Shown: positions 1 through 5,758 of the stretch, piece by piece
Layout: every line of letters starts with the position of its first letter
Numbering within the stretch: position 1 is the stretch's first letter
Assembly (NCBI GenBank): GCA_031271525.1
Contig: JAISVO010000136.1
Coordinates: 1 to 10,501, forward strand
Direction: 5' to 3'
Origin: Oscillospiraceae bacterium
GTDB taxonomy: Bacteria > Bacillota > Clostridia > Oscillospirales > UBA929
Length of the DNA: 10,501 nucleotides
The notes under the pieces: model-generated
Told to the model about the DNA's origin: nothing
Databases searched by the model: none
Seen by the model: the letters and a program-made list of their open reading frames with translations, nothing else
Program-made: the position numbers and the translations under genes

Positions 1-682
1 GCGGCATGTTGTCGGCTTGCTGTTCGCGGAGGATGACATACGGGTCAAGACGGCGATATTGCTGCTTTTGTACAGCGGCGTCCGCCGGGGCGAGCTGTGC
101 GGGCTTGAGTGGCGCGACATCGACTTTGACCGTCAGATGATCCATATCAACCGCGCGAGCCAATACCAGCAGGGAAAAGGCATCGCGGAGGTTCCCACGA
201 AAAACCTTTCCAGCGAGCGGTCAATCAAGCTTCCGGCGGTGATGTTTACCGTCCTCACCGAGTACCGCGCATGGTGGGCTGCTCAAAAGCTAGCGATGGG
301 CGACGCTTGGGTTGGTGACAAGGATCGTCTGTTCACCCAGTGCGGCGGGAAGCCAATCAACCCTGACACGATCAACTACTGGCTCGGTCAGTTCATCGAA
401 AAGCACAGCCTCCCGCACTTCACGCCGCATTCATGCCGTCACACGTTCAGCAGCCTGCAGATCGCAAACGGGGTCGATGTACGCACCCTGCAAGCCCGGA
501 CGGGTCACGCGCAGGCGTCCACGCTGGTCAACATCTATTCCCACGCCATCAAGACGGCGGTGGAAGCCGCGAGCGACATATTGGATGACGTTCTTACACC
601 GGACGCGCTGACACCGAAAGAAACGGCGCGAGCGGGGGAAGGCGCGGGACAGTTTTTCACTCGTCACTTGAACGAAACTTGA
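1..682 (+). CDS. Tyrosine recombinase/phage-type integrase, 3' part (5' end outside window)
   Basis: This is the C-terminal catalytic domain of a tyrosine site-specific recombinase. The frame is open from base 2 and ends with TGA at 680-682, so the N-terminal arm-binding and core-binding domains lie to the left of the window. All catalytic positions of the family can be seen: Arg in YSGVRRGEL (bases 83-85), the beta-hairpin Lys in PTKNLSSERSIKLP (200-202), His-x-x-Arg in TPHSCRHTF (428-439), the second His in TGHAQ (506-508) and the nucleophilic Tyr in IYSH (536-538). The enzyme is therefore probably active. Family knowledge: such enzymes integrate and excise prophages, ICEs and genomic islands, often at tRNA genes. 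Here the gene ends 75 bp from the 3' end of an initiator tRNA gene on the opposite strand, which fits an element boundary. A TTG at 17 is in frame but is not a credible start, because the conserved fold must begin further upstream. Whether it belongs to a phage or an ICE cannot be told. Confidence 0.93.
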   Translation, partial: RHVVGLLFAEDDIRVKTAILLLLYSGVRRGELCGLEWRDIDFDRQMIHINRASQYQQGKGIAEVPTKNLSSERSIKLPAVMFTVLTEYRAWWAAQKLAMGDAWVGDKDRLFTQCGGKPINPDTINYWLGQFIEKHSLPHFTPHSCRHTFSSLQIANGVDVRTLQARTGHAQASTLVNIYSHAIKTAVEAASDILDDVLTPDALTPKETARAGEGAGQFFTRHLNET

Positions 683-712
683 ACAAACGCGGTTTTCCAC
701 CGTGATAAACGC

Positions 713-753
713 AAAAGAGAAAACGCCCAGAACCATTGCGGTTCTAGGCGTTT
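713..753 (-). terminator. Intrinsic terminator of the tRNA unit
   Basis: The arms AAACGCC-x-AGAACC (721-734) and GGTTCT-x-GGCGTTT (740-753) pair around a 5-base loop with one mismatch. Read on the minus strand, the hairpin starts about 5 bases after the CCA of the fMet tRNA and is followed by a T-rich run (complement of 713-723). It should therefore end tRNA transcription. On the plus strand only a short TTTCTT follows, so it may also weakly stop the recombinase transcript. Confidence 0.8.
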
Positions 754-757
754 CTTG

Positions 758-834
<77 letters not shown>

Positions 835-844
835 ACAGTGTGCT

Positions 845-932
845 TGGTGCCGGAGACCGGGCTCGAACCGGTACGAACCTAGGGTTCACGGGATTTTAAG
901 TCCCGGGCGTCTGCCAGTTCCGCCACTCCGGC
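845..932 (-). tRNA. tRNA-Leu (anticodon UAA)
   Basis: The 88-base class II tRNA has acceptor arms GCCGGAG and CTCCGGC, an encoded CCA (845-847), an anticodon stem CGGGA/TCCCG with loop CTTAAAA (anticodon TAA at 896-898), and the long variable arm typical of leucine tRNAs. It reads UUA and UUG codons. It is the first gene of the two-tRNA unit, only about four bases after the predicted transcription start. Confidence 0.96.
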
Positions 933-942
933 GATAACTGAA

Positions 943-971
943 AGTATACCACACCGATTCGGCGCTGTCAA
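943..971 (-). promoter_or_regulatory. Consensus sigma-A promoter of the tRNA unit
   Basis: On the minus strand a perfect TTGACA (complement of 966-971) and TATACT (complement of 943-948) are separated by exactly 17 bases. The start point would be near 936, just ahead of the mature 5' end of tRNA-Leu at 932. Such near-perfect spacing and boxes are typical of stable-RNA promoters. Confidence 0.88.
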
Positions 972-1039
972 GCATTTTTTTACGTTGCCGGCAATAGGAT
1001 ACCTATAGTCACTCAGCTCAAAGGGCGGGAGGTGAGACT

Positions 1040-1273
1040 ATGCACTGCCGCATCGCGGATATACGGGGAAAAGAGGTCATCGACGTATGCAGCGGGAACC
1101 GGTTGGGGTATCCCAGCGACGTGGAGATCGATGCCGAAACCGGACAGCTGGTGGCGCTCGTCGTCCCCGGCGCGTGTAAATACCTAGGGATGTTCGGCCG
1201 GGAGGAGGACATCGTCATCCCTTGGCATTCGATCAGCCGGATTGGGGAGGATCTGATTCTGGTCGAACGGTGA
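1040..1273 (+). CDS. ylmC: YlmC/YmxH-type PRC-barrel protein
   Basis: This is a complete 77-residue protein made of a single PRC-barrel-like fold. The typical features are an opening strand (CRIADIRGKEVIDV), a turn with GxxLGYPSDVEID, a hydrophobic strand (GQLVALVVPG), and a C-terminal part reading EEDIVIPWHSISRIGEDLILVE. The start is supported by the ribosome binding site GGGAGGTGA at 1027-1035. Members of this family in spore-forming Bacillota are annotated as YlmC/YmxH sporulation proteins; their biochemical role is unknown. The gene is divergent from the tRNA unit and convergent with trmD. I see no clear vegetative promoter in 972-1039. A short palindrome, ATAGG-ATA-CCTAT, lies at 994-1006, about 20 bases ahead of the ribosome binding site. 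Confidence 0.82.
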   Translation: MHCRIADIRGKEVIDVCSGNRLGYPSDVEIDAETGQLVALVVPGACKYLGMFGREEDIVIPWHSISRIGEDLILVER

Positions 1274-1391
1274 CCGCCGGCTCATATGCGACTTCAATAT
1301 AGCCGGGGCCTATTTCGGCTGTCGTCACCGAGGCTTGGCGCAGTAAAGCGCTTCTCAGCTTCAGCAACGCCGCGGGACGCTTTTCTGTCAT
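1233..1391 (-). CDS. Candidate small ORF downstream of trmD (52 residues)
   Basis: An ATG at 1391-1389 opens a 52-codon frame that begins MTEKRPAALLKLRSALL and ends with TGA at 1235-1233, inside the 3' end of the convergent ylmC-like gene. A GAGGAG lies 11 bases ahead of the ATG, which is a little far for an ideal ribosome binding site. The N-terminal half could form a basic amphipathic helix; the C-terminal half is rich in Pro and acidic residues. No family is recognised. The frame is the same as that of trmD and stays open for 71 codons after the trmD stop, so co-transcription with trmD is likely if it is real. The 41-bp overlap with a convergent gene argues against it. Confidence 0.28.
   Translation of the reverse strand: MTEKRPAALLKLRSALLRQASVTTAEIGPGYIEVAYEPAVTVRPESDPPQSG
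1277..1306 (+). terminator. Hairpin after the ylmC-like gene, possible weak terminator
   Basis: CCGGCT-c-ATAT (1277-1287) pairs with ATAT-AGCCGG (1297-1306), with one bulged C and a 9-base loop, only three bases after the ylmC stop codon. No T-run follows, so it is at best a weak terminator or an RNA 3'-end stabiliser. The right arm (AGCCG, 1301) could instead pair with CGGCT at 1316-1320. Apart from this and the candidate small ORF, I see nothing else in 1274-1448. Confidence 0.3.
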
Positions 1392-1448
1392 GATGTCGGC
1401 GGCTCCTCTGCGTTGATGTCCCCGATAGTATCGGAAAATCCCGTCGTT

Positions 1449-2132
1449 TTATGCGTCCGGCAACCGCAAATCCGGTCTTTTCCGGCGGGTCCTCTCCAAC
1501 GCCTGCTCGCGCCGCCATTTGGCGACATTCGCGTGGTGACCGCTCAGCAGCACCTCGGGGACGGCTTTGCCGTGCCAGACCTCAGGGCGGGAGTACTGCG
1601 GATATTCCAGCAGCCCGTCCCAGTGGCTCTCGCCGGTAAAACCCTCCTCTGCGGCGAGGACGCCGGGAACCATCCGGCAGACGGCGTCGGCGACCACACA
1701 GGCGGCCAAGTCCCCGCCGGTGATCACATAGTCCCCGATCGAAATCTCCTCATCGACGCATTCTTCGATAAACCGCTCGTCCACCCCTTCGTAGTGGCCG
1801 CAGACGAGGATCAAGTGCGGGGTTGCGAGGAGGCGGCGCGCCTCGTCTTGACTGAACACGCGGCCCTGCGGCGAAAGGTAGACGGTGCGCCCCTCGCCAT
1901 GGGTCGCCGTGACATGCTCCCAGCAGCGGTAGAGCGGGTCCGCCTGCATGATCAGCCCGTGACCGCCGCCGTAAGGGTAATCGTCCACCTGCTTCTGTTT
2001 ATTCTGGGTGAAGTCGCGTATTTGGTGGGTCCGGATGGCGATGACACCCTTATTTTGCGCTCTGCCGATAATGCTTTCGCCCAAAAACCGCCCGACGCTC
2101 TCCGGGAACAGGGTGAGGATATCGATCTGCAC
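1449..2132 (-). CDS. trmD: tRNA (guanine-N1-)-methyltransferase TrmD
   Basis: TrmD methylates N1 of G37, next to the anticodon, in tRNAs for Leu, Pro and Arg, using S-adenosylmethionine; this prevents +1 frameshifting. The protein has 227 residues, close to the usual 230-250. The N-terminal strand (IDILTLFPE), the glycine-rich segment YPYGGGHGLIM, and the trefoil-knot AdoMet site (LILVCGHYEGVDERF followed by SIGDYVITGGD) are all present. Asp149 in ADAVCRMVPGVL is the expected general base, and the C-terminal RNA-binding segment reads VLLSGHHANVAKWRREQALERTRRKRPDL. I chose the GTG at 2132-2130 because AGGAGG (2145-2140) sits 7 bases ahead of it and the protein then starts at the conserved strand; the frame also runs further upstream to 2189 without support. 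In most Bacillota trmD lies in an rpsP-rimM-trmD-rplS operon. Here no such neighbour is present, and the gene has its own promoter. Confidence 0.96.
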   Translation of the reverse strand: MQIDILTLFPESVGRFLGESIIGRAQNKGVIAIRTHQIRDFTQNKQKQVDDYPYGGGHGLIMQADPLYRCWEHVTATHGEGRTVYLSPQGRVFSQDEARRLLATPHLILVCGHYEGVDERFIEECVDEEISIGDYVITGGDLAACVVADAVCRMVPGVLAAEEGFTGESHWDGLLEYPQYSRPEVWHGKAVPEVLLSGHHANVAKWRREQALERTRRKRPDLRLPDA

Positions 2133-2160
2133 GGATGAACCTCCTGTTTTTGATGACAGC

Positions 2161-2189
2161 ATTCTACCGTATTTTCGCTTGGAACGCAA
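2161..2189 (-). promoter_or_regulatory. Predicted sigma-A promoter of trmD
   Basis: On the minus strand TTGCGT (complement of 2184-2189) and TAGAAT (complement of 2161-2166) are 17 bases apart. Transcription would start near 2154, giving a leader of about 22 bases that contains the AGGAGG of trmD. The -10 box is good and the -35 box is weak. Confidence 0.55.
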
Positions 2190-2204
2190 GGCGAAGATAC
2201 CGTC

Positions 2205-2255
2205 ATGGACAATCTGCCCAAAAATCCCTCCAAGTTACGGAAATATTTTGTCCAT
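2205..2255. repeat. Spaced 8-bp inverted repeat between trmD and the HD-GYP gene
   Basis: ATGGACAA (2205-2212) is repeated in inverted orientation as TTGTCCAT (2248-2255), with 35 bases between. The stretch around the right arm is AT-rich compared with its surroundings. The repeat lies between the two divergent predicted promoters, so it could bind a regulator, or it may be chance. Nothing else recognisable lies in 2133-2365 besides the promoters and ribosome binding sites. Confidence 0.25.
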
Positions 2256-2273
2256 ATTTTAACTTCACCAATC

Positions 2274-2304
2274 TTGACTCTCATGTTGCACTAGGGTTTA
2301 TACT
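2274..2304 (+). promoter_or_regulatory. Possible promoter of the PAS-HD-GYP gene
   Basis: TTGACT (2274-2279) and TATACT (2299-2304) match the sigma-A boxes well, but the spacer is 19 bases, longer than the 17 optimum. This may mean a weak or activator-dependent promoter. It would give a leader of roughly 55 bases before the start at 2366. Confidence 0.4.
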
Positions 2305-2365
2305 GTCTCATGGTATCTCGTGTTACCGGACCATTTATCCCTCGAAATCGTACGGAGGCACCGCT

Positions 2366-3904
2366 ATGGACACACCGTTTATACGTTCCGCGTTGGCATG
2401 TAAAGCGTTGGGCGTCGCCCTCTGGGACATGCACATCGCGGACGGGGACCCGTTCCATCCCGATTCCCGCTTCACCTGCTCGAAAGAACTGAGCCAATTG
2501 CTCGGGCGGCACTGTGAGGAAGACTATGCGGTGGGCTATGCCTGTTGGGTGGGTAGGCTCCACCTAGAAGACCTTCAGGCGACGCAGGACGCCTTCATGG
2601 CCCATCTGAACGACCGCACGGGAAACACCCCGTTTGACGTGGAATACCGGATGATGACGTACAATGGGGTTTACCGGGCATACCATTCCACGGGCTACGC
2701 TCTGCGGGACAACGACGGGACACCGCTCCGCGTCGCCGGGGCGGTCGCGGACGTCACCGAGAAGCGGCAGACCCGGACGCTGCTGTATGAGCTGACCGCC
2801 GGCATTGAGCGGCGGGACAGTCTGTTGGACGAGCAGAACCGCCGGTTTGAAACCATCCTCAACCTGATGCCCTTCCCGGTGCGGGTCGCGGACAGCAAGA
2901 TGAACTGGACGTTTGTCAACGACACCGCCCAAGAGTTGTTTGGGATCAAGCGGGAGGACATGCTCGGCAAACCCTGTGACCACGGAAAATTCTGCATCTG
3001 CGGGACAGACAACTGCAGTTTGGAACGGGCGAAGCGCGGAGAGATGCAGACCTTCTTCGAGCATGGGGGAAGGTCGTACCAAGTGGATGTGAAGACGTTT
3101 GACATCGCCGAGGGGGAATCTCCCGGCTTCATAGAGATGATCCACGACGTCACCTCGGTCACCGCTTCGGCGCGGCTTGCGGCGGACACGGAGAAGAAAC
3201 AGGTGGAGCGCCGGGCGGATAGCCTGTCGGCGCAGGTCACCGAGAAAATACGGGAAATCCTCAGCCTTCAGAACGCGATGGTCAGCACCGTCGCCGACTT
3301 GGTGGAGTTCCGCGACGGCTGCACCGGAGGTCACATCGCCCGTACCCAGCTCTATATGAAGGCGATGATCGACGGTCTGCTGGAGAGGGGGCTGTACCGC
3401 GAGGAGGTCGCGGGCTGGAACATCGAGCACGTCCTGTCCAGCGCGCAGCTCCATGACGTGGGCAAGATCGTTATTTCGGACACCATTCTAAACAAACCCG
3501 GGAAACTCACCCCGGAGGAGTTCGACATCATGAAGACCCACGTCCGGGCGGGGATCGACGCGATCAACCGGATCCTCGACAAGACGGCGGAAAACCGTTT
3601 CCTCCGCCATGCCCGGAACATCATCGGCGCGCACCACGAGCGGTGGGACGGCGCGGGCTACCCGCAAGGGCTGAAGGGGGCCGAAATCCCGCTGGAGGGG
3701 CGGATCATGGCGATCGCCGACGTGTACGACGCCCTCGTCTCGTGGCGTCCCTACAAAGGGCCGTATACCCACGAGGCCGCCGCGCGGATCATCGAGGAAG
3801 GTTCCCTCACCAGCTTCGATCCGGTGCTGATTGAAGTGTTCAAGAACGTTAAAGGTCAGTTCAAAAAAATCTTGGAGGATTGCACCGAACGCCGGCCGGC
3901 GTAA
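2366..3904 (+). CDS. PAS-PAS-HD-GYP signalling protein, probable cyclic-di-GMP phosphodiesterase
   Basis: This is a complete 512-residue soluble protein with no membrane segment. The first PAS domain covers about residues 10-135 and ends in a PAC motif (GTPLRVAGAVADVTEKR). The second PAS domain covers about 158-275 and carries four cysteines, C204-x5-C210-x-C212-x4-C217. A helical linker (about 275-310) joins it to an HD-GYP domain. The metal-binding motif HDVGK (H363-D364) and the signature HHERWDGAGYPQGLKG, with GYP at 431-433, are intact, as is the downstream ADVYDALVSWRPYK. Known HD-GYP proteins hydrolyse cyclic di-GMP (some hydrolyse cGAMP) with a metal centre, so this one probably lowers cyclic di-GMP in response to a signal sensed by the PAS domains. 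The start at 2366 is preceded by ACGGAGG at 2352-2358; the in-frame stretch upstream to 2135 runs through the promoter region and is not coding. The gene is alone, between its own promoter and a strong terminator. The ligand is unknown. Confidence 0.9.
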   Translation: MDTPFIRSALACKALGVALWDMHIADGDPFHPDSRFTCSKELSQLLGRHCEEDYAVGYACWVGRLHLEDLQATQDAFMAHLNDRTGNTPFDVEYRMMTYNGVYRAYHSTGYALRDNDGTPLRVAGAVADVTEKRQTRTLLYELTAGIERRDSLLDEQNRRFETILNLMPFPVRVADSKMNWTFVNDTAQELFGIKREDMLGKPCDHGKFCICGTDNCSLERAKRGEMQTFFEHGGRSYQVDVKTFDIAEGESPGFIEMIHDVTSVTASARLAADTEKKQVERRADSLSAQVTEKIREILSLQNAMVSTVADLVEFRDGCTGGHIARTQLYMKAMIDGLLERGLYREEVAGWNIEHVLSSAQLHDVGKIVISDTILNKPGKLTPEEFDIMKTHVRAGIDAINRILDKTAENRFLRHARNIIGAHHERWDGAGYPQGLKGAEIPLEGRIMAIADVYDALVSWRPYKGPYTHEAAARIIEEGSLTSFDPVLIEVFKNVKGQFKKILEDCTERRPA

Positions 3905-3916
3905 GGGCGCGGCGCC

Positions 3917-3959
3917 AATGAACCCCCCGTGGACACGGGGGGTTCATTGGTTTATTTTT
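3917..3959 (+). terminator. Strong intrinsic terminator after the HD-GYP gene
   Basis: AATGAACCCCCCGTG (3917-3931) and CACGGGGGGTTCATT (3934-3948) are perfect complements, a stem of up to 15 pairs with a very short loop. It is followed on the plus strand by a T-rich run at 3951-3959. The T-run touches the stop codon of the convergent GH9 gene (3958-3960). On the minus strand the hairpin is the same but no T-run follows, so it would mainly block polymerase from the left. It also insulates the two convergent genes. Confidence 0.92.
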
Positions 3960-5685
3960 ACATGCCCAATGCCGCCAGCACAAAGTACACCGGCGAGTTC
4001 CAATAGATTGTAATCTCGTTTGAGGCGTAGCTCTCTATATCGTCGATATAGCATTTCATCGGCGGTTCCCCGGCCCGGGTCGCGTTCAGCTTGGGGTCTT
4101 GGGAGGTATCCGCGTTGGGTCCGCCCGCGACCATCCCCGGGACGGTGGCTTTCACGGCGACAGACAGGCGGTGGTGCGGGTTCTGCATCGCCTTTTCGCC
4201 GAACCCCGAGATATAGCTTTGGTTCAGCGCGTTTTTCCCCAGCAGGTAATGCATATGCTCCAGCGCGGCTTTTTGGTAGGCTTCGTCCGGCTCCAGCCTG
4301 TCCGCCAGCAGAAGGGTCATGGCGTTGTTGCCAACCGCCATATTGCAGCCCCAATAGTAGTTTGTGCCCAGAGAGATCCCGTATGGGTCGGTCTCGCAGC
4401 TGTCCAGTATGCTCCTCGCGGAGCCGATCAGACGGCTCCGCAGCCGCTCGGTTACGTCGGGATCGGCTTTGTCTCCCGCTTGGAAGAGGTACGCCGCGAT
4501 GCCAAAGGTGCCCATCTGCTGCCAGCCAAGCCCCGTTTGGGTGTTCGCGTTTTTGATGTACTCGTGGCAGGTTTCGTCCCCGGTCGCGGCGAACAGCTCA
4601 CAGGCCGCCCAAAACCGTTCGTCGCTGCTGCTGCTGTCCCCGTACTCTCCGGTGACGACCCCTATTGGATTCTTAAACCCCGGCGCGTCCGGGTTCGCCA
4701 AGCACCAGTCCCACGCGCGCCGCGCGGCGGATAAAAGCGTCTCGCTCTGTTCGGGGTAGAACCGGCTCGCAAGCGCCATCGCGGCGGCAAAGTCGGCGGT
4801 CGCGGTCGCCGAGACAGGGCAGATCACAAGCTGCGCGGTTTCTTTATCCGGCATCTGGTCCAAGGCGTTGAAATTCTTGCAGCTCACCTTGTGGTAGACG
4901 CCGCCGGTTTCGGCGTCCTGCATCTTCAGCATCCATTCGATCTCAAACCAAGTGACGCTCAGCACGTCCTCGTCCGGATTGGGCGACATCTCGTACCCCA
5001 TCAGCAGTTGGGCGACGGTTTGCGCGGCTGGTACGATATACCGTCCGTAGTCGCCCGCGTCGTGCCAGCCGCCCGACACGTCCAGCTCAACGCCGGTGGG
5101 CTTCCCGTCGGCGTCCAGCACGGCGGCCGGGGTCGTGTGGCAGGGCGCGTGGGACCACACCCCGAGGTCAAGGGCGACGCCGCACTTCTGACACTCAAAA
5201 AAGTCCAGAGTCGCCTTGCGGAGCTCGGTATACGGGTTGTCGCTGATGACAAACGGGTGGCTCTTCCCGTCGGGCGTCACGACGCTGTATTCCCCCGCCT
5301 CGGTCAGCGCGGAAAAGTCTGCGAGCCGCACCGTTTCCAGCGACGCCGCACTGAAGATGGGGGCGCCCGTCTCCCCCTTGAGCAGCGACGCGCCGTCGGT
5401 CAGGCGCACCACCCTGAACTCAAGGGTTTCCGCCGGGACGACCGCGATTTTCGGGTCGCTTGGGCGGTAGCCCAGTTGGTCAAGCTGAATCCCCTCCATC
5501 AGGCTAAAGTCCTCCAGTTCCACGGTTTCCGGGGTTGGCGGCGGCTCGGGCTGCGTTGCGTTTTGTTGCTCCCCGGGCGTGCTTACAGGCGTTTCGGGCG
5601 GCGTGTCCGGCCCCTCGGATGCGGACGGCGCCCCGCAGCTTGCGAGCAGGCAGCAGCAGAGCAGGATCGGGACAAGTTTTTTCAT
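3958..5685 (-). CDS. GH9 family glycoside hydrolase, surface lipoprotein (probable endo-beta-1,4-glucanase)
   Basis: This is a complete 575-residue protein. Residues 1-16 form a lipoprotein signal peptide with lipobox LASC (Cys17 would be lipidated), followed by a Pro/Thr/Glu-rich linker to about residue 58. An N-terminal Ig-like domain of the CelD_N type comes next (about 65-150, opening GIQLDQLGYRPSDPKIAVV). The rest is the (alpha/alpha)6 barrel of GH9. The conserved GGWHDAGDYGRY carries the catalytic-base pair Asp209 and Asp212, the substrate-binding PHHR motif is at His504-His505-Arg506, and the proton donor is Glu557 in ASNEITIYWNSP. No carbohydrate-binding module or dockerin is present, so the enzyme is probably tethered singly to the outer face of the membrane, acting on soluble or short beta-glucans. 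The start at 5685 has GAGGGG 8 bases ahead and fits the signal peptide. It is divergent from a cellobiose phosphorylase gene, which supports a cellulose or cello-oligosaccharide substrate. Some GH9 enzymes act as exoglucosidases or glucosaminidases, so the exact specificity is open. Confidence 0.93.
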   Translation of the reverse strand: MKKLVPILLCCCLLASCGAPSASEGPDTPPETPVSTPGEQQNATQPEPPPTPETVELEDFSLMEGIQLDQLGYRPSDPKIAVVPAETLEFRVVRLTDGASLLKGETGAPIFSAASLETVRLADFSALTEAGEYSVVTPDGKSHPFVISDNPYTELRKATLDFFECQKCGVALDLGVWSHAPCHTTPAAVLDADGKPTGVELDVSGGWHDAGDYGRYIVPAAQTVAQLLMGYEMSPNPDEDVLSVTWFEIEWMLKMQDAETGGVYHKVSCKNFNALDQMPDKETAQLVICPVSATATADFAAAMALASRFYPEQSETLLSAARRAWDWCLANPDAPGFKNPIGVVTGEYGDSSSSDERFWAACELFAATGDETCHEYIKNANTQTGLGWQQMGTFGIAAYLFQAGDKADPDVTERLRSRLIGSARSILDSCETDPYGISLGTNYYWGCNMAVGNNAMTLLLADRLEPDEAYQKAALEHMHYLLGKNALNQSYISGFGEKAMQNPHHRLSVAVKATVPGMVAGGPNADTSQDPKLNATRAGEPPMKCYIDDIESYASNEITIYWNSPVYFVLAALGM

Positions 5686-5714
5686 TTGACAATCCCCTCT
5701 CAAAGACTTACAAT
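5686..5714 (+). promoter_or_regulatory. Predicted promoter of the cellobiose phosphorylase operon
   Basis: TTGACA (5686-5691) and TACAAT (5709-5714) are separated by 17 bases. Transcription would start near 5721, giving a leader of about 38 bases. The -35 box touches the start codon of the divergent GH9 gene (5685). Confidence 0.7.
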
Positions 5715-5716
5715 CT

Positions 5717-5745
5717 ATACTATCGGAAAAATTGTACAATGTCAA
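5717..5745 (-). promoter_or_regulatory. Predicted promoter of the GH9 lipoprotein gene
   Basis: On the minus strand TTGACA (complement of 5740-5745) and TAGTAT (complement of 5717-5722) are 17 bases apart. Transcription would start near 5710, giving a leader of about 25 bases. The -35 box lies next to and partly within the AAGGAGG ribosome binding site of the phosphorylase (5744-5750). Confidence 0.65.
5731..5740. promoter_or_regulatory. Palindrome ATTGTACAAT, candidate operator
   Basis: This perfect 10-bp palindrome lies in the spacer of the GH9 promoter, touches its -35 box, and falls in the leader of the phosphorylase operon. A bound regulator would block the GH9 promoter and could block elongation into the phosphorylase operon. 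It does not match the CcpA cre consensus. The palindrome could be chance. Confidence 0.3.
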
Positions 5746-5758
5746 GGAGGTAACCCCG

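Noticed and set aside
994..1006. ATAGG-ATA-CCTAT as a sporulation sigma-factor promoter for the ylmC-like gene
   Set aside because: It resembles sigma-E or sigma-G -10 boxes only loosely and no matching -35 box could be placed with confidence.
1422..1434. CCGATA-G-TATCGG palindrome as trmD terminator
   Set aside because: The perfect palindrome has a one-base centre, so the stem is short when folded, and no T-run follows on the minus strand.
1413..2138. 241-codon plus-strand open frame opposite trmD
   Set aside because: trmD on the minus strand has all family motifs and a matched ribosome binding site; the plus frame is a shadow.
2135..2365. N-terminal extension of the PAS-HD-GYP protein by 77 codons
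   Set aside because: It covers the predicted promoter and AT-rich intergenic sequence, its codons are unlike the rest, and the ATG at 2366 has a good ribosome binding site.
2564..3454. 296-codon minus-strand open frame opposite the PAS-HD-GYP gene
   Set aside because: It is antisense to conserved PAS and HD domains and its composition fits a mirror frame.
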